Made by a program: the position numbers and the translations under genes
The notes under the pieces: model-generated
The model's input: only the letters and a program-made list of their open reading frames with translations
What the model was told of the DNA's origin: nothing
Database searches by the model: none
Part shown: one piece after another, positions 7,701 to 13,140 of the stretch
Position numbering within the stretch: the stretch's first letter is position 1
How the letters are laid out: every line of letters starts with the position of its first letter
NCBI GenBank assembly: GCA_934659445.1
Contig: CAKUHV010000035.1
Coordinates: forward strand, 1 to 15,342
Source of the DNA: an uncultured Oscillospiraceae bacterium
GTDB taxonomy: Bacteria > Bacillota > Clostridia > Oscillospirales > Oscillospiraceae
Direction: 5' to 3'
Length of the DNA stretch: 15,342 bases

Positions 7701-7846
7701 GCGACATGGGCATCACCATGATGAGCGGTATGACCATCTCCACCGCCATCACCCTGCTGTTCACCCCGGTGTACTACTCGGTGATCGACGACCTGAGCCA
7801 TATCTTCCGGCGCAGAAAGAAGTCCGCCCCCGCGAAAAACGGGTGA
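4781..7846 (+). CDS. RND-family efflux transporter (AcrB/HAE-like permease)
   Basis: 1021 residues, normal for an AcrB-type pump. A first membrane helix near 12-31 is followed by a large external porter loop. Helices 2-6 lie around 325-490, then a second helix and loop, and a final helix bundle around 850-1010. The helix-4 motif reads GVGMIVDNSIVVLENIYR: Asp396 is present, but the second Asp of AcrB's DD pair is Asn397. In helix 10 the AcrB proton-relay Lys is replaced (AGTVVNASIILVDY, Val912 at that place by my alignment). These differences recur in Firmicute and CusA-like relatives, so they do not imply loss of function. Substrate is unknown; drugs, bile salts or lipids are possible. Last gene of the operon, followed by a strong terminator. 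Confidence 0.95.
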   Translation: MNIPKFCIRHKVTTLMAFIMITVFGVVFTGRLQMSLLPDVEAPAAVVICYYNGANPSDMEQLVTRPLESAVMSVPGVESVSSSSSDGVSQLQVTYVDGTDLDIAATKLREKFDMLSLPDGAMDPVIVNINISDLLPTAVIGLKGDSLTQVQALAEDTVVPALERVEGVAQVTMSGGVKQQIAVEVDSARAAGYGLSNSYIAQMLTAENLLFPAGDVEYGSQTLTVSTNAKFRSVEDVANLILPLPTGGRVRLNEVAQVRLETADPTAIAKVDGTPCVILQVSKQSGGNEVATSKAVVKALEQLQQKNSAVQYTVAYLASDYINMAVNSALNNIFLGVLLAAVVVFLFLRRVGATATISVSMPVCILAVFVLMNAFGITLNMMSLGGIAMGVGMIVDNSIVVLENIYRYAGEGRSRMESCVEGTKEVFLSLTASTLTTVAVFVPLSFCGGIAEMIFRDFCLTISFLILSSLVISVTLVPLLCYFLLDDKRIQKELERQKAKGARAGLGSRLMTWYQKVLGYFVRHLWQGMLVSAALVALFVAACLGTKSVLLPNMDMGMLSVSVSTPPGSELEDTSAIAETISRLCMDNVPELDYVYYTAQGESGSVNLVLVDKSKRDRGVDDVANDLRPLLGDIAGCELSVASSDMTAMISTGADISVDITGTDNNTLALIADDLAQQIGQLPDAVDVTSSLARQVPQVTVTMRRDAAAQYGLTAAGVGAAVRSELTGSTATTVTMDNKEIDVVIRGSGAAARSLDALRSMAVTTPYGGTVPLSAVAEVNVELAPQTITRVDQSRQVSVTGSSLSGDLTAVTRQVQKILDSYTMPEGYTAQISGAYTDMTENFSDLLLALVVALGLVYFVLASQFESFLMPVIVMMILPVAFGGALFALPLTGRDLSMISLVALIMLAGTVVNASIILVDYIRQRRERGESREEAILHACPLRVRPVLMTTLTTILALVPMALGMTEGASEMMSDMGITMMSGMTISTAITLLFTPVYYSVIDDLSHIFRRRKKSAPAKNG

Positions 7847-7862
7847 AAAGGGCGAGAAAGGC

Positions 7863-7910
7863 AAAAAGCATCCCCGCGCGCCAACGGCGCGCGGGGATAT
7901 TTTTATCTTT
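7863..7910. terminator. Bidirectional terminator between RND operon (+) and degV (-)
   Basis: Perfect 13-bp stem ATCCCCGCGCGCC/GGCGCGCGGGGAT (7870-7882/7886-7898) with a 3-nt loop. Plus-strand T-run at 7900-7910 (TTTTTATCTTT). A-run at 7863-7867 gives a T-run on the minus strand. It begins 23 bases after the RND stop and overlaps the degV stop. Confidence 0.92.
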
Positions 7911-8775
7911 ACCTCTCCCGGTAGATCATGCCGATCAGATTGGGGCCGGCGTTGATGGCGATGACGCCGCCGATGAAATACTCCAGCTCCGGCTCCGCCT
8001 TCAGCTCCTGCACGCAGGCGCCCCGCAGCTTGCCCGCCATCTCCGGGTTGGCGGAGCGGATCAGGAAATAGGGGGTGCCCTTCTTCCGGGTCTTCTGGCA
8101 CAGGGCCAGCATGGCGGGCACCACGTTTTTCTCCCCCCGCACCTTGCTGAGCACCTTGGATTCGCCGTTCTCAAAGGTCATGATGGGCTTCAGCCCCAGA
8201 GCGTCCCCCATAAAGGCGGCGGCGGCGGACACCCGGCCGGACTTCTTGGCGAACCGCAGGTCCAGAGGGACGAACAGGATGCGGGCGTGAGCCAGCCAGT
8301 CCCGGATAAAGGCCTCGACCTTTTCGGGGGACTGGCCGTCGGCGGCCATTCTGGCCCCCTGGACCACCGCCCAGCCATAGGCCATGGTGTAGGTCCCGGC
8401 GTCGATCACCGTGATGGTGAACTTCTCCCGGGCCTTGGGATTTTCGTCGTAGAAGGACTCCCGGGCCTGAAGGGCGTTGCAGTAGGTGGAGCTGCCCTTG
8501 GCGTTGATGGCGGTGTAGATCAGGTGGGTATAGCCCTCGTCATAGGCCTGCTGATAGCACTCCTCGAACATGAAGGGGGTCAGCTGGGCGTGAGTGGGGA
8601 TCTTCTTTTCCGCCAGCAGCACCCGGTAAAACTCCTCCGGCGTGTAGTCCACGCAGTCCCGGATCTCCCGGTCCTCCAGGGCGATGGGAAAGTGCAGCAC
8701 CTGGATGCCCAGTTCCCGGGCCAGGTCGGCGGGGATGTCGGCGGCGGAATCGGTAAGAAACTTGATCAAAGCCAT
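7909..8775 (-). CDS. DegV-family fatty-acid-binding protein
   Basis: 288 residues, standard DegV length. DegV (FakB-like) proteins bind a fatty acid; in some Firmicutes they present it to the kinase FakA so that host fatty acids enter phospholipids. Seen: the N-terminal IKFLTDSAADIP motif, THAQLTP near 61-67 (equivalent to the TSQPS-type loop), GSSTYCNA near 94-101 (the Ser/Thr that contact the carboxylate), the central DAGTYTMAYG, and the RAKKSGRVS-type stretch (here RFAKKSGRVS). ATG at 8775 follows an AAAGGAG site. It has its own promoter at 8835-8863 and a shared terminator. No FakA gene is visible here, so its use in fatty-acid activation is inferred from the family. Confidence 0.95.
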   Translation of the reverse strand: MALIKFLTDSAADIPADLARELGIQVLHFPIALEDREIRDCVDYTPEEFYRVLLAEKKIPTHAQLTPFMFEECYQQAYDEGYTHLIYTAINAKGSSTYCNALQARESFYDENPKAREKFTITVIDAGTYTMAYGWAVVQGARMAADGQSPEKVEAFIRDWLAHARILFVPLDLRFAKKSGRVSAAAAFMGDALGLKPIMTFENGESKVLSKVRGEKNVVPAMLALCQKTRKKGTPYFLIRSANPEMAGKLRGACVQELKAEPELEYFIGGVIAINAGPNLIGMIYRER

Positions 8776-8834
8776 GTGATACTCCTTTATTCCTCTGCCC
8801 TTGGGCAGGATCAGCGGCCAAACCGGTATCAGAC

Positions 8835-8863
8835 ATTATCGCAAAAATTCCTTATCTTGTCAA
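8835..8863 (-). promoter_or_regulatory. Sigma-A promoter of degV
   Basis: On the minus strand TTGACA (8863-8858), a 17-nt spacer and GATAAT (8840-8835). The -35 box abuts the stop codon of the DUF896 gene, so degV can be expressed independently. A small CTGCCC/GGGCAG inverted repeat lies in the leader at 8795-8808. Confidence 0.85.
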
Positions 8864-9145
8864 TCACTTCCGGATGGCATCCACTTCCCGGCGGTTCTCC
8901 TCGTCCTGCTGCTGCTCCTGCTCCCGCTTCAGCTCTGCCGCGGGCTTCTTCTCCAGCTTCTTCCGGCTGCCGTCGGGGTACTGGATCACGGTGTTGTTCA
9001 GCTGACCCAGCAGGCTGGCCCGCACGGACTCGATGTATTCCTTCCGCAGGGCGGCCCGCTCCTCGATCTCCTCCAGAGTCAGCCCCTCCGGGGTCTTGGC
9101 CTTGGCGGCCAGCTCGTTGATGCGTAAAATTTTGGATTGTTCCAT
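8864..9145 (-). CDS. DUF896 / YnzC (UPF0291) family small cytoplasmic protein
   Basis: 93 residues; family members are about 65-90. Seen: RINELAAKAKTPEGLTLEEI, then ERAALRKEYIESVRASLLGQ, then NNTVIQYPDGS, which follows the family pattern of a helical hairpin plus a short conserved tail. The C-terminal ~25 residues are a charged Glu/Gln/Lys extension (EQEQQQDEENRR) beyond the core. ATG at 9145 has an AAGGAG site 8 nt upstream. Function is not established; B. subtilis YnzC lies in an SOS-induced operon, but no such context exists here. I see no clear promoter of its own; it may be read from ylmH through the repeat at 9238-9347. Confidence 0.9.
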   Translation of the reverse strand: MEQSKILRINELAAKAKTPEGLTLEEIEERAALRKEYIESVRASLLGQLNNTVIQYPDGSRKKLEKKPAAELKREQEQQQDEENRREVDAIRK

Positions 9146-9186
9146 ATGAAAAACTCCTTGTGCGTAAAATATGGGCGGGTGTATGC

Positions 9187-9232
9187 GGGCGGATCATATC
9201 CGCCCCTACGGGGGCGTGGGGGCGCAGCCCCC
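9187..9232. repeat. GGGCGGAT/ATCCGCCC intergenic hairpin, copy 1, with adjacent GC hairpin
   Basis: Stem GGGCGGAT (9187-9194) / ATCCGCCC (9198-9205), 3-nt loop, then CCTACG. A second stem GGGGGC/GCCCCC lies at 9218-9223/9227-9232. Read on the minus strand, CGTAGGGGCGGAT...ATCCGCCCGC matches the second copy at 13011-13039, so this copy is inverted relative to it. Confidence 0.75.
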
Positions 9233-9237
9233 GGGAA

Positions 9238-9347
9238 CCCATTTATGACCCAGCGTCAGCGGTCATAAATGGGAGAGGACGAACAGCGGAATGAGCGAGC
9301 TTTCGCTGTTCTATCGGAAGCGAGGGATATGGAGCTTGTGAGGACGA
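9238..9347. repeat. Structured ~110-bp dispersed repeat, copy 1 (R1)
   Basis: Opens with a perfect 13-bp stem CCCATTTATGACC/GGTCATAAATGGG (9238-9250/9261-9273) around the loop CAGCGTCAGC. It continues with GAGGACGA (9275-9282), a second 8-bp stem GAACAGCG/CGCTGTTC (9281-9288/9304-9311), and a repeated GAGGACGA (9340-9347). It aligns without gaps to 12869-12978 at 79 of 110 positions by hand count, with compensated stem changes. It fills the gap between ylmH (stop at 9362) and the DUF896 gene. Which strand is functional is not known; the listed order is on the plus strand, antisense to the neighbouring genes. Confidence 0.8.
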
Positions 9348-9361
9348 GGGAGGGTGTTTGA

Positions 9362-10159
9362 TTAAATATACCGCTGGATCACCACCATGACCCGTCCCTT
9401 CCGGGACTGACCGGGCAGGTCGGCCAGCACGCACTTGCCAAGGCCCCGGCAGCCGATCGTGTCCCCCTTCTCCACCGTCCGGTCCCCCTTGGTGCACTCC
9501 CGGTGGTTCACCTCTACCCGTCCGGCGGCAATCAGGTCGGCGGCCTTGCCCCGGGACAGGGAGAATCCCGCCGCCAGCACCGCGTCCAGCCGGGGGGCGG
9601 CCACCGTGTCCCGGATGACCTTTACCTCCGGCGGGCGGACCTCCAGCTGGGACAGGGGGATCTGCCCCACCTTCAGTCTGGCCCGGCCGGCGCTCTCCCA
9701 CTGGGACAGGAGGATGGGGACGATCTCCGTCAGGGCCAGCACCTGACACTTCCCCGGCAGGATCAGGATGTCTCCCAGCTTCTCCCGGTCCAGGCCCAGG
9801 GCCATCAGTCCCCCCAGAATGTCCCGGTGGGACAGCTGTATCTCCCGGGGGAATACGGCCTCTACCGCCCCAACGGGCCCCTCCGGGTCGGCGGTGAAGT
9901 CCTCCGGCTCCTGCCAGCTGGGCAGAAAGGCGCACACCGTGCGCTCCGCCCCCTCGTAGCCGCCCCAGAACAGGCAGCGGGGCCGGCCCCAGGCGTTCAG
10001 CAGCCCCTCTGCCGCCGAGCGCTGGCCGGGGGAGAGAAACACCGTGTGGGCGGGGATGCCCCGGGTGCGGGTCAGCTCCCCCTTGTCCAGCACCCGTCCC
10101 AGCAGGATCCGCTCCTCCCGGTCCCGGGCGCAGCGGTCCAGAAGCTCGGTCTTTGTCAT
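9362..10159 (-). CDS. ylmH: YlmH-like S4-domain RNA-binding protein
   Basis: 265 residues from ATG at 10159, close to B. subtilis YlmH (about 257). A longer frame from 10273 is rejected because GGGAGG sits 6 nt before the 10159 ATG and a promoter -10 box lies inside the extension. The N-terminal part has the family features CARDREERILLGRVLDKGE, TVFLSPGQRSAAEGLL, then FWGGYEGAERTVCAFLP and LSHRDILGGLMALGLDREKLGDIL. An S4 domain fills about residues 178-235 (APRLDAVLAAGFSLSRGKAADLI, then GRVEVNHRECTKGDRTVEKGD). B. subtilis YlmH binds stalled 50S-peptidyl-tRNA and can replace RqcP in ribosome quality control. Usually ylmH sits beside sepF and divIVA; here it stands alone. Confidence 0.9.
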   Translation of the reverse strand: MTKTELLDRCARDREERILLGRVLDKGELTRTRGIPAHTVFLSPGQRSAAEGLLNAWGRPRCLFWGGYEGAERTVCAFLPSWQEPEDFTADPEGPVGAVEAVFPREIQLSHRDILGGLMALGLDREKLGDILILPGKCQVLALTEIVPILLSQWESAGRARLKVGQIPLSQLEVRPPEVKVIRDTVAAPRLDAVLAAGFSLSRGKAADLIAAGRVEVNHRECTKGDRTVEKGDTIGCRGLGKCVLADLPGQSRKGRVMVVIQRYI

Positions 10160-10165
10160 GGTGTT

Positions 10166-10171
10166 CCTCCC
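10166..10171 (-). promoter_or_regulatory. Ribosome binding site that selects the ylmH start
   Basis: GGGAGG on the minus strand, 6 nt before ATG at 10159. Confidence 0.85.
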
Positions 10172-10240
10172 TCTGCTTGGGCCTCTTCCCGGAAGCCTAT
10201 CTGCCATTCCCAGGGCTGCATACCCTCTTTTAGAATTACC

Positions 10241-10269
10241 AGTATAAAGTCTGCCCCAGTTTTTGTCAA
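10241..10269 (-). promoter_or_regulatory. Sigma-A promoter of ylmH
   Basis: On the minus strand TTGACA (10269-10264), a 17-nt spacer, and TATACT (10246-10241). Divergent from the feoAB promoter; the two -35 boxes are 18 bp apart. Confidence 0.88.
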
Positions 10270-10287
10270 TCACGCCCCGGTTTTCTG

Positions 10288-10316
10288 TTGCATAGCAGGA
10301 ATATCGGTGGTAGAAT
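10288..10316 (+). promoter_or_regulatory. Probable sigma-A promoter of feoAB
   Basis: TTGCAT (10288-10293), a 17-nt spacer, TAGAAT (10311-10316). It leaves a leader of about 55 nt before the ATG at 10378, whose ribosome binding site is AAGAGG (10365-10370). Confidence 0.75.
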
Positions 10317-10325
10317 AGGTCGTTA

Positions 10326-10360
10326 AAATTTAGTTTATCTGTCCTATCCTATCTAAATTT
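10326..10360. promoter_or_regulatory. AT-rich inverted repeat in the feoAB leader, possible operator
   Basis: AAATTTAG (10326-10333) and CTAAATTT (10353-10360) are exact reverse complements, 19 bp apart, just downstream of the expected transcription start. The whole stretch is far more AT-rich than its surroundings. Its position suits an iron-responsive repressor, but it does not match a Fur or DtxR consensus that I can recall, so no regulator is named. Confidence 0.45.
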
Positions 10361-10377
10361 CCCAAAGAGGATTTGTT

Positions 10378-12816
10378 ATGACTGCTACATCGAAATCCAC
10401 TACTCTTTATGATCTCTCCCCAGGACAGAGCGGGGTGATCTGCACCGTGGGCAACCAGTCCGGGGCGGTGAAGCGCCGCCTGATCGATATGGGACTGACC
10501 CCGGGCACCAGAGTCACGGTGAATAAGATCGCCCCCCTGGGGGACCCGCTGGAGGTCTCTCTCCGGGGGTATACCCTGTCCCTGCGCCGGGCGGACGCCG
10601 CCCAGATCACCATGGTGGAGCAGACGGGGGACTGCGCCGGGTGCAGCGGCTGCGCGGAGGGCGGAAGGACCGCCCGGGCGGCCATGACGAAGCACCTGAC
10701 CGACCCGGCGGTGCTGAAGCGGCAGATGGACGACCACGTCCACGAGCTGGAGACCCACCGGAGGGAGTATGACCCCAGCGCCCACGACGGCCGCCCCATG
10801 CGGGTGGCCCTGGCGGGCAATCCCAACTGCGGCAAGACCACCCTGTTCAACGCCCTGACCGGCTCCAACCAGTATGTGGGCAACTGGCCGGGGGTCACCG
10901 TGGAGAAGAAGGAGGGCACCGCCCATCTGGGGGACAAGGAGCTTACCATCGTGGACCTGCCGGGGATCTACTCCCTGTCCCCCTATTCCATGGAGGAGAT
11001 CGTCGCCCGGGATTTTATCATCAACGAGGCGCCGGACTGCGTCATCGACGTGGTGGACGCCACCAATCTGGAGCGCAACCTCTACCTGTCCGTGCAGCTG
11101 CTGGAGCTGGAGCGGCCCATGGTCATCGCCCTGAACTTTATGGACGAGGTGACCAAGCGGGGGGACCGCATCGACGTGCGCCGTCTGTCCCGGGAGCTGG
11201 GGGTGCCCGTGGTGCCCATCGTGGCCCGCACGGGACAGGGACTGGACCAGCTGCTGGAGACCGCCCATTTACAGATGCACCTGGGCTTTAACCTGGAGCC
11301 GGACGACCTGTACGACGACTACACCCACCATATCCACCACTGCATGGGGGAGCTGCTCCACGACTACGCCTACGCCGCCGGTCTGCCCGCCCACTGGGCC
11401 TCCATCAAGCTGCTGGAGGGGGACCAGCTGGTGGAGAAGGCCCTGAAGCTGCCCCCGGAGGTGAAGAAAAAGCTGGACGACATCGCCGCCGCCTATGAAA
11501 GCTCCAGCCCCCTGGGGGACCGGGAGACTTTGGTGGCGGACAGCCGGTATCAGTACATCCAGCGGGTGGTGGCTGCCGCCGTTGTAAAAGCGGAGCACAG
11601 GGGGGAGCGCACCCTGACCGAAAAGATCGACGCCGTGGTGACCCACCGGGTGCTGGCCATCCCCCTGTTCCTGCTGACCATGCTGGTGATGTTCGCCGTG
11701 ACCTTCGGCCCCTTCGGCTCCTGGCTGTCCGACGGGGTTGGCAGAGCCATGGACGCCTTCGGCGTCTGGCTGGGCGGCGCCATGGCCGCCGCCGGGGCCC
11801 CGGCGGTGCTGGTGTCTCTGGTGCGGGACGGCATCGTGGCCGGGGTGGGGGGCGTGCTCACCTTCCTGCCCCAGATCGCCCTGCTGTTCCTGTTCCTGTC
11901 CCTGCTGGAGGACTCGGGCTATATGTCCCGGGCGGCCTTCATCATGGACCGGCTGCTGCGGCGCTTCGGCCTGAGCGGCAAGGCCTTTATCCCCATGCTC
12001 ATGGGCTTTGGCTGCACCGTGCCCGCCATCATGGGGGCACGCACCATGGAAAATGAGAAGGACCGCCGCATGACCATTCTTCTGCTGCCCTTCATGTCCT
12101 GCTCCGCCAAGCTGCCGGTCTACGGCCTGCTGTCCTCCGCCTTCTTCGGACCGTGGGCGGGGCTGGTGGTGTTCGCCCTGTACTGCATCGGTATGGCCAT
12201 GGGCATCCTGTCCGGCCTGCTGTTCAAGCACACCCTGTTCGCCGGGGAGCCCGCCCCCTTCGTGCTGGAGCTGCCCCCCTACCGCCTGCCCTCCTTCTCC
12301 AACGTTATGCGTCATGTGTGGCTGAAGGTGAAGGGCTTTCTGGTAAAGGCGGGCACCCTGATCCTGTCCATGTCCATCGTGCTGTGGCTGCTGCAGTCCT
12401 TCGACTTTACCCTGACCATGGTGGACGACCCCGCCCGCAGTATGCTGGGGGCCATCGGCGCAGCCATCGCCCCGGTGTTCCGGCCCTGCGGCTTCGGTGC
12501 GTGGCAGGCGGTGGTGGCCCTGCTCACCGGGCTGATCGCCAAGGAGATGCTGGTCACCTCTCTGTCCATGTTCTACGGCTTCCCCCTTACCGCCACCGGC
12601 GGGATGGTGGCCGCCGCCATGACGGGCTTTACCCCACTGTCCGCCTTCTCCTATCTGGTGTTCATCCTGCTGTATGTGCCCTGTGTGGCCGCCGTGTCCA
12701 CCCTGTTCCGGGAGATGGGCAGCAAGAAGTGGGCCTTCTTCTCCATCGGCTGGCAGCTGCTCTGCGCCTACGTGCTGTCCATGCTGGTGTATCAGCTGGG
12801 AAGCCTGCTGCTGTGA
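10378..12816 (+). CDS. feoAB: FeoA-FeoB fusion, ferrous iron transporter
   Basis: 812 residues. Residues 8-80 form a FeoA (SH3-like) domain (LYDLSPGQSGVICTVGN, then RRLIDMGLTPGTRVTV). A linker carries a CAGCSGC cluster (Cys86, 89, 92). The FeoB G-domain follows: G1 GNPNCGKTT (147-155), switch I NQYVGNWPGVTVE (165-176), G3 DLPG (193-196), and G4 NFMD (253-256, usually NMMD). The membrane part has GFGCTVPAIMGARTM and PFMSCSAKLPVY, which hold the conserved core cysteines, plus the C-terminal gate repeats. It imports Fe2+ across the cytoplasmic membrane with GTP binding and hydrolysis. An in-frame ATG at residue 141 is where stand-alone FeoB proteins normally begin. The gene is monocistronic, with its own promoter and an AT-rich leader repeat. 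Confidence 0.95.
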   Translation: MTATSKSTTLYDLSPGQSGVICTVGNQSGAVKRRLIDMGLTPGTRVTVNKIAPLGDPLEVSLRGYTLSLRRADAAQITMVEQTGDCAGCSGCAEGGRTARAAMTKHLTDPAVLKRQMDDHVHELETHRREYDPSAHDGRPMRVALAGNPNCGKTTLFNALTGSNQYVGNWPGVTVEKKEGTAHLGDKELTIVDLPGIYSLSPYSMEEIVARDFIINEAPDCVIDVVDATNLERNLYLSVQLLELERPMVIALNFMDEVTKRGDRIDVRRLSRELGVPVVPIVARTGQGLDQLLETAHLQMHLGFNLEPDDLYDDYTHHIHHCMGELLHDYAYAAGLPAHWASIKLLEGDQLVEKALKLPPEVKKKLDDIAAAYESSSPLGDRETLVADSRYQYIQRVVAAAVVKAEHRGERTLTEKIDAVVTHRVLAIPLFLLTMLVMFAVTFGPFGSWLSDGVGRAMDAFGVWLGGAMAAAGAPAVLVSLVRDGIVAGVGGVLTFLPQIALLFLFLSLLEDSGYMSRAAFIMDRLLRRFGLSGKAFIPMLMGFGCTVPAIMGARTMENEKDRRMTILLLPFMSCSAKLPVYGLLSSAFFGPWAGLVVFALYCIGMAMGILSGLLFKHTLFAGEPAPFVLELPPYRLPSFSNVMRHVWLKVKGFLVKAGTLILSMSIVLWLLQSFDFTLTMVDDPARSMLGAIGAAIAPVFRPCGFGAWQAVVALLTGLIAKEMLVTSLSMFYGFPLTATGGMVAAAMTGFTPLSAFSYLVFILLYVPCVAAVSTLFREMGSKKWAFFSIGWQLLCAYVLSMLVYQLGSLLL

Positions 12817-12868
12817 CCGTTGGCCGTAAAGCTTTTCCCCTCCCAAGGGGAAGGCGGCCATTCGGGGT

Positions 12869-12978
12869 CCCCAACGTGACCCAGCGCCAGTGGTCACGTT
12901 GGGGAGAGGACGAGCAGCGGAGCGAGTGAGTTTCTGCCGTTTCGGCGGAAATGAATGATGCGGAGCTTGCGAGGACGA
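12869..12978. repeat. Structured ~110-bp dispersed repeat, copy 2 (R2)
   Basis: Perfect 13-bp stem CCCCAACGTGACC/GGTCACGTTGGGG (12869-12881/12892-12904), extendable by one T-A pair, around the loop CAGCGCCAGT. GAGGACGA occurs at 12906-12913 and again at 12971-12978, the same 65-bp spacing as in R1. Five of the 13 stem pairs differ from R1 and all are compensated. The second R1 stem is only partly kept here (one mismatch, three G-T pairs). It starts 52 bases after the feoAB stop, in sense orientation to feoAB; a small TTCCCC/GGGGAA hairpin (12835-12840/12847-12852) precedes it. Confidence 0.8.
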
Positions 12979-13007
12979 ACGGATGAGGGGGCTTTCCTGC
13001 GATGCTC

Positions 13008-13069
13008 CTCCGTAGGGGCGGATGTCCTCATCCGCCCGCGGGCCGCCACATGGGGCGGCCCCTGCGGAG
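13008..13069. repeat. Three-branched palindromic repeat with GGGCGGAT/ATCCGCCC hairpin, copy 2
   Basis: The outer stem CTCCGTAGG (13008-13016) / CCTGCGGAG (13061-13069) pairs fully with one G-T. Inside are two hairpins: GGCGGAT/ATCCGCC (13017-13023/13030-13036) and GGGCCGCC/GGCGGCCC (13040-13047/13054-13061, the last base shared with the outer stem). The first matches copies at 9187-9205 (inverted) and 14394-14415. The unit is non-coding and lies in the 322-bp gap after feoAB. Confidence 0.72.
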
Positions 13070-13095
13070 TACCACCAACCGACAAGGATCACAAC

Positions 13096-13140
13096 GAAAA
13101 GCGCCGCGCGGGAATTTTCCCGCGCGGCGTATTTTGTTTT
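13096..13140. terminator. Bidirectional terminator between feoAB (+) and the potassium channel gene (-)
   Basis: Perfect 13-bp stem CGCCGCGCGGGAA/TTCCCGCGCGGCG (13102-13114/13117-13129) with a 2-nt gap, followed on the plus strand by ATTTTGTTTT. The AAAA at 13097-13100 gives a short T-run on the minus strand. If it is the feoAB terminator, the feoAB 3' UTR is about 320 nt and includes both repeats. Confidence 0.85.

Noticed and set aside
3617..8101. A 1494-residue open frame on the minus strand across the efflux operon.
   Set aside because: It lies antisense to three well-supported genes, is extremely rich in Gly, His and Gln, has no domain I recognise, and results from the G/C-ending codon use of the real genes.
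7843..9120. A 425-residue plus-strand frame opposite degV.
   Set aside because: Antisense shadow of degV; crosses the bidirectional terminator and has no ribosome binding site of its own.
9243..9361. Short protein tail on the minus strand through R1 that resembles the translation of R2.
   Set aside because: Matching residues follow from DNA repeat identity. Many differences change the amino acid while the stem stays paired, so structure and not protein is conserved.
10160..10273. N-terminal extension of the YlmH-like protein to an ATG at 10273.
   Set aside because: The extension includes the promoter -10 region and has no ribosome binding site; the ATG at 10159 has GGGAGG 6 nt upstream and matches the family length.
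12823..12857. Early terminator directly after feoAB.
   Set aside because: The TTCCCC/GGGGAA hairpin is short and no T-run follows; the stem at 13102-13129 is a much better terminator.
11269..13092. A 607-residue minus-strand frame opposite feoAB, extending through R2.
   Set aside because: Low-complexity Gly/His/Gln composition antisense to a clear transporter gene; the part over R2 follows the RNA-like changes, not protein conservation.
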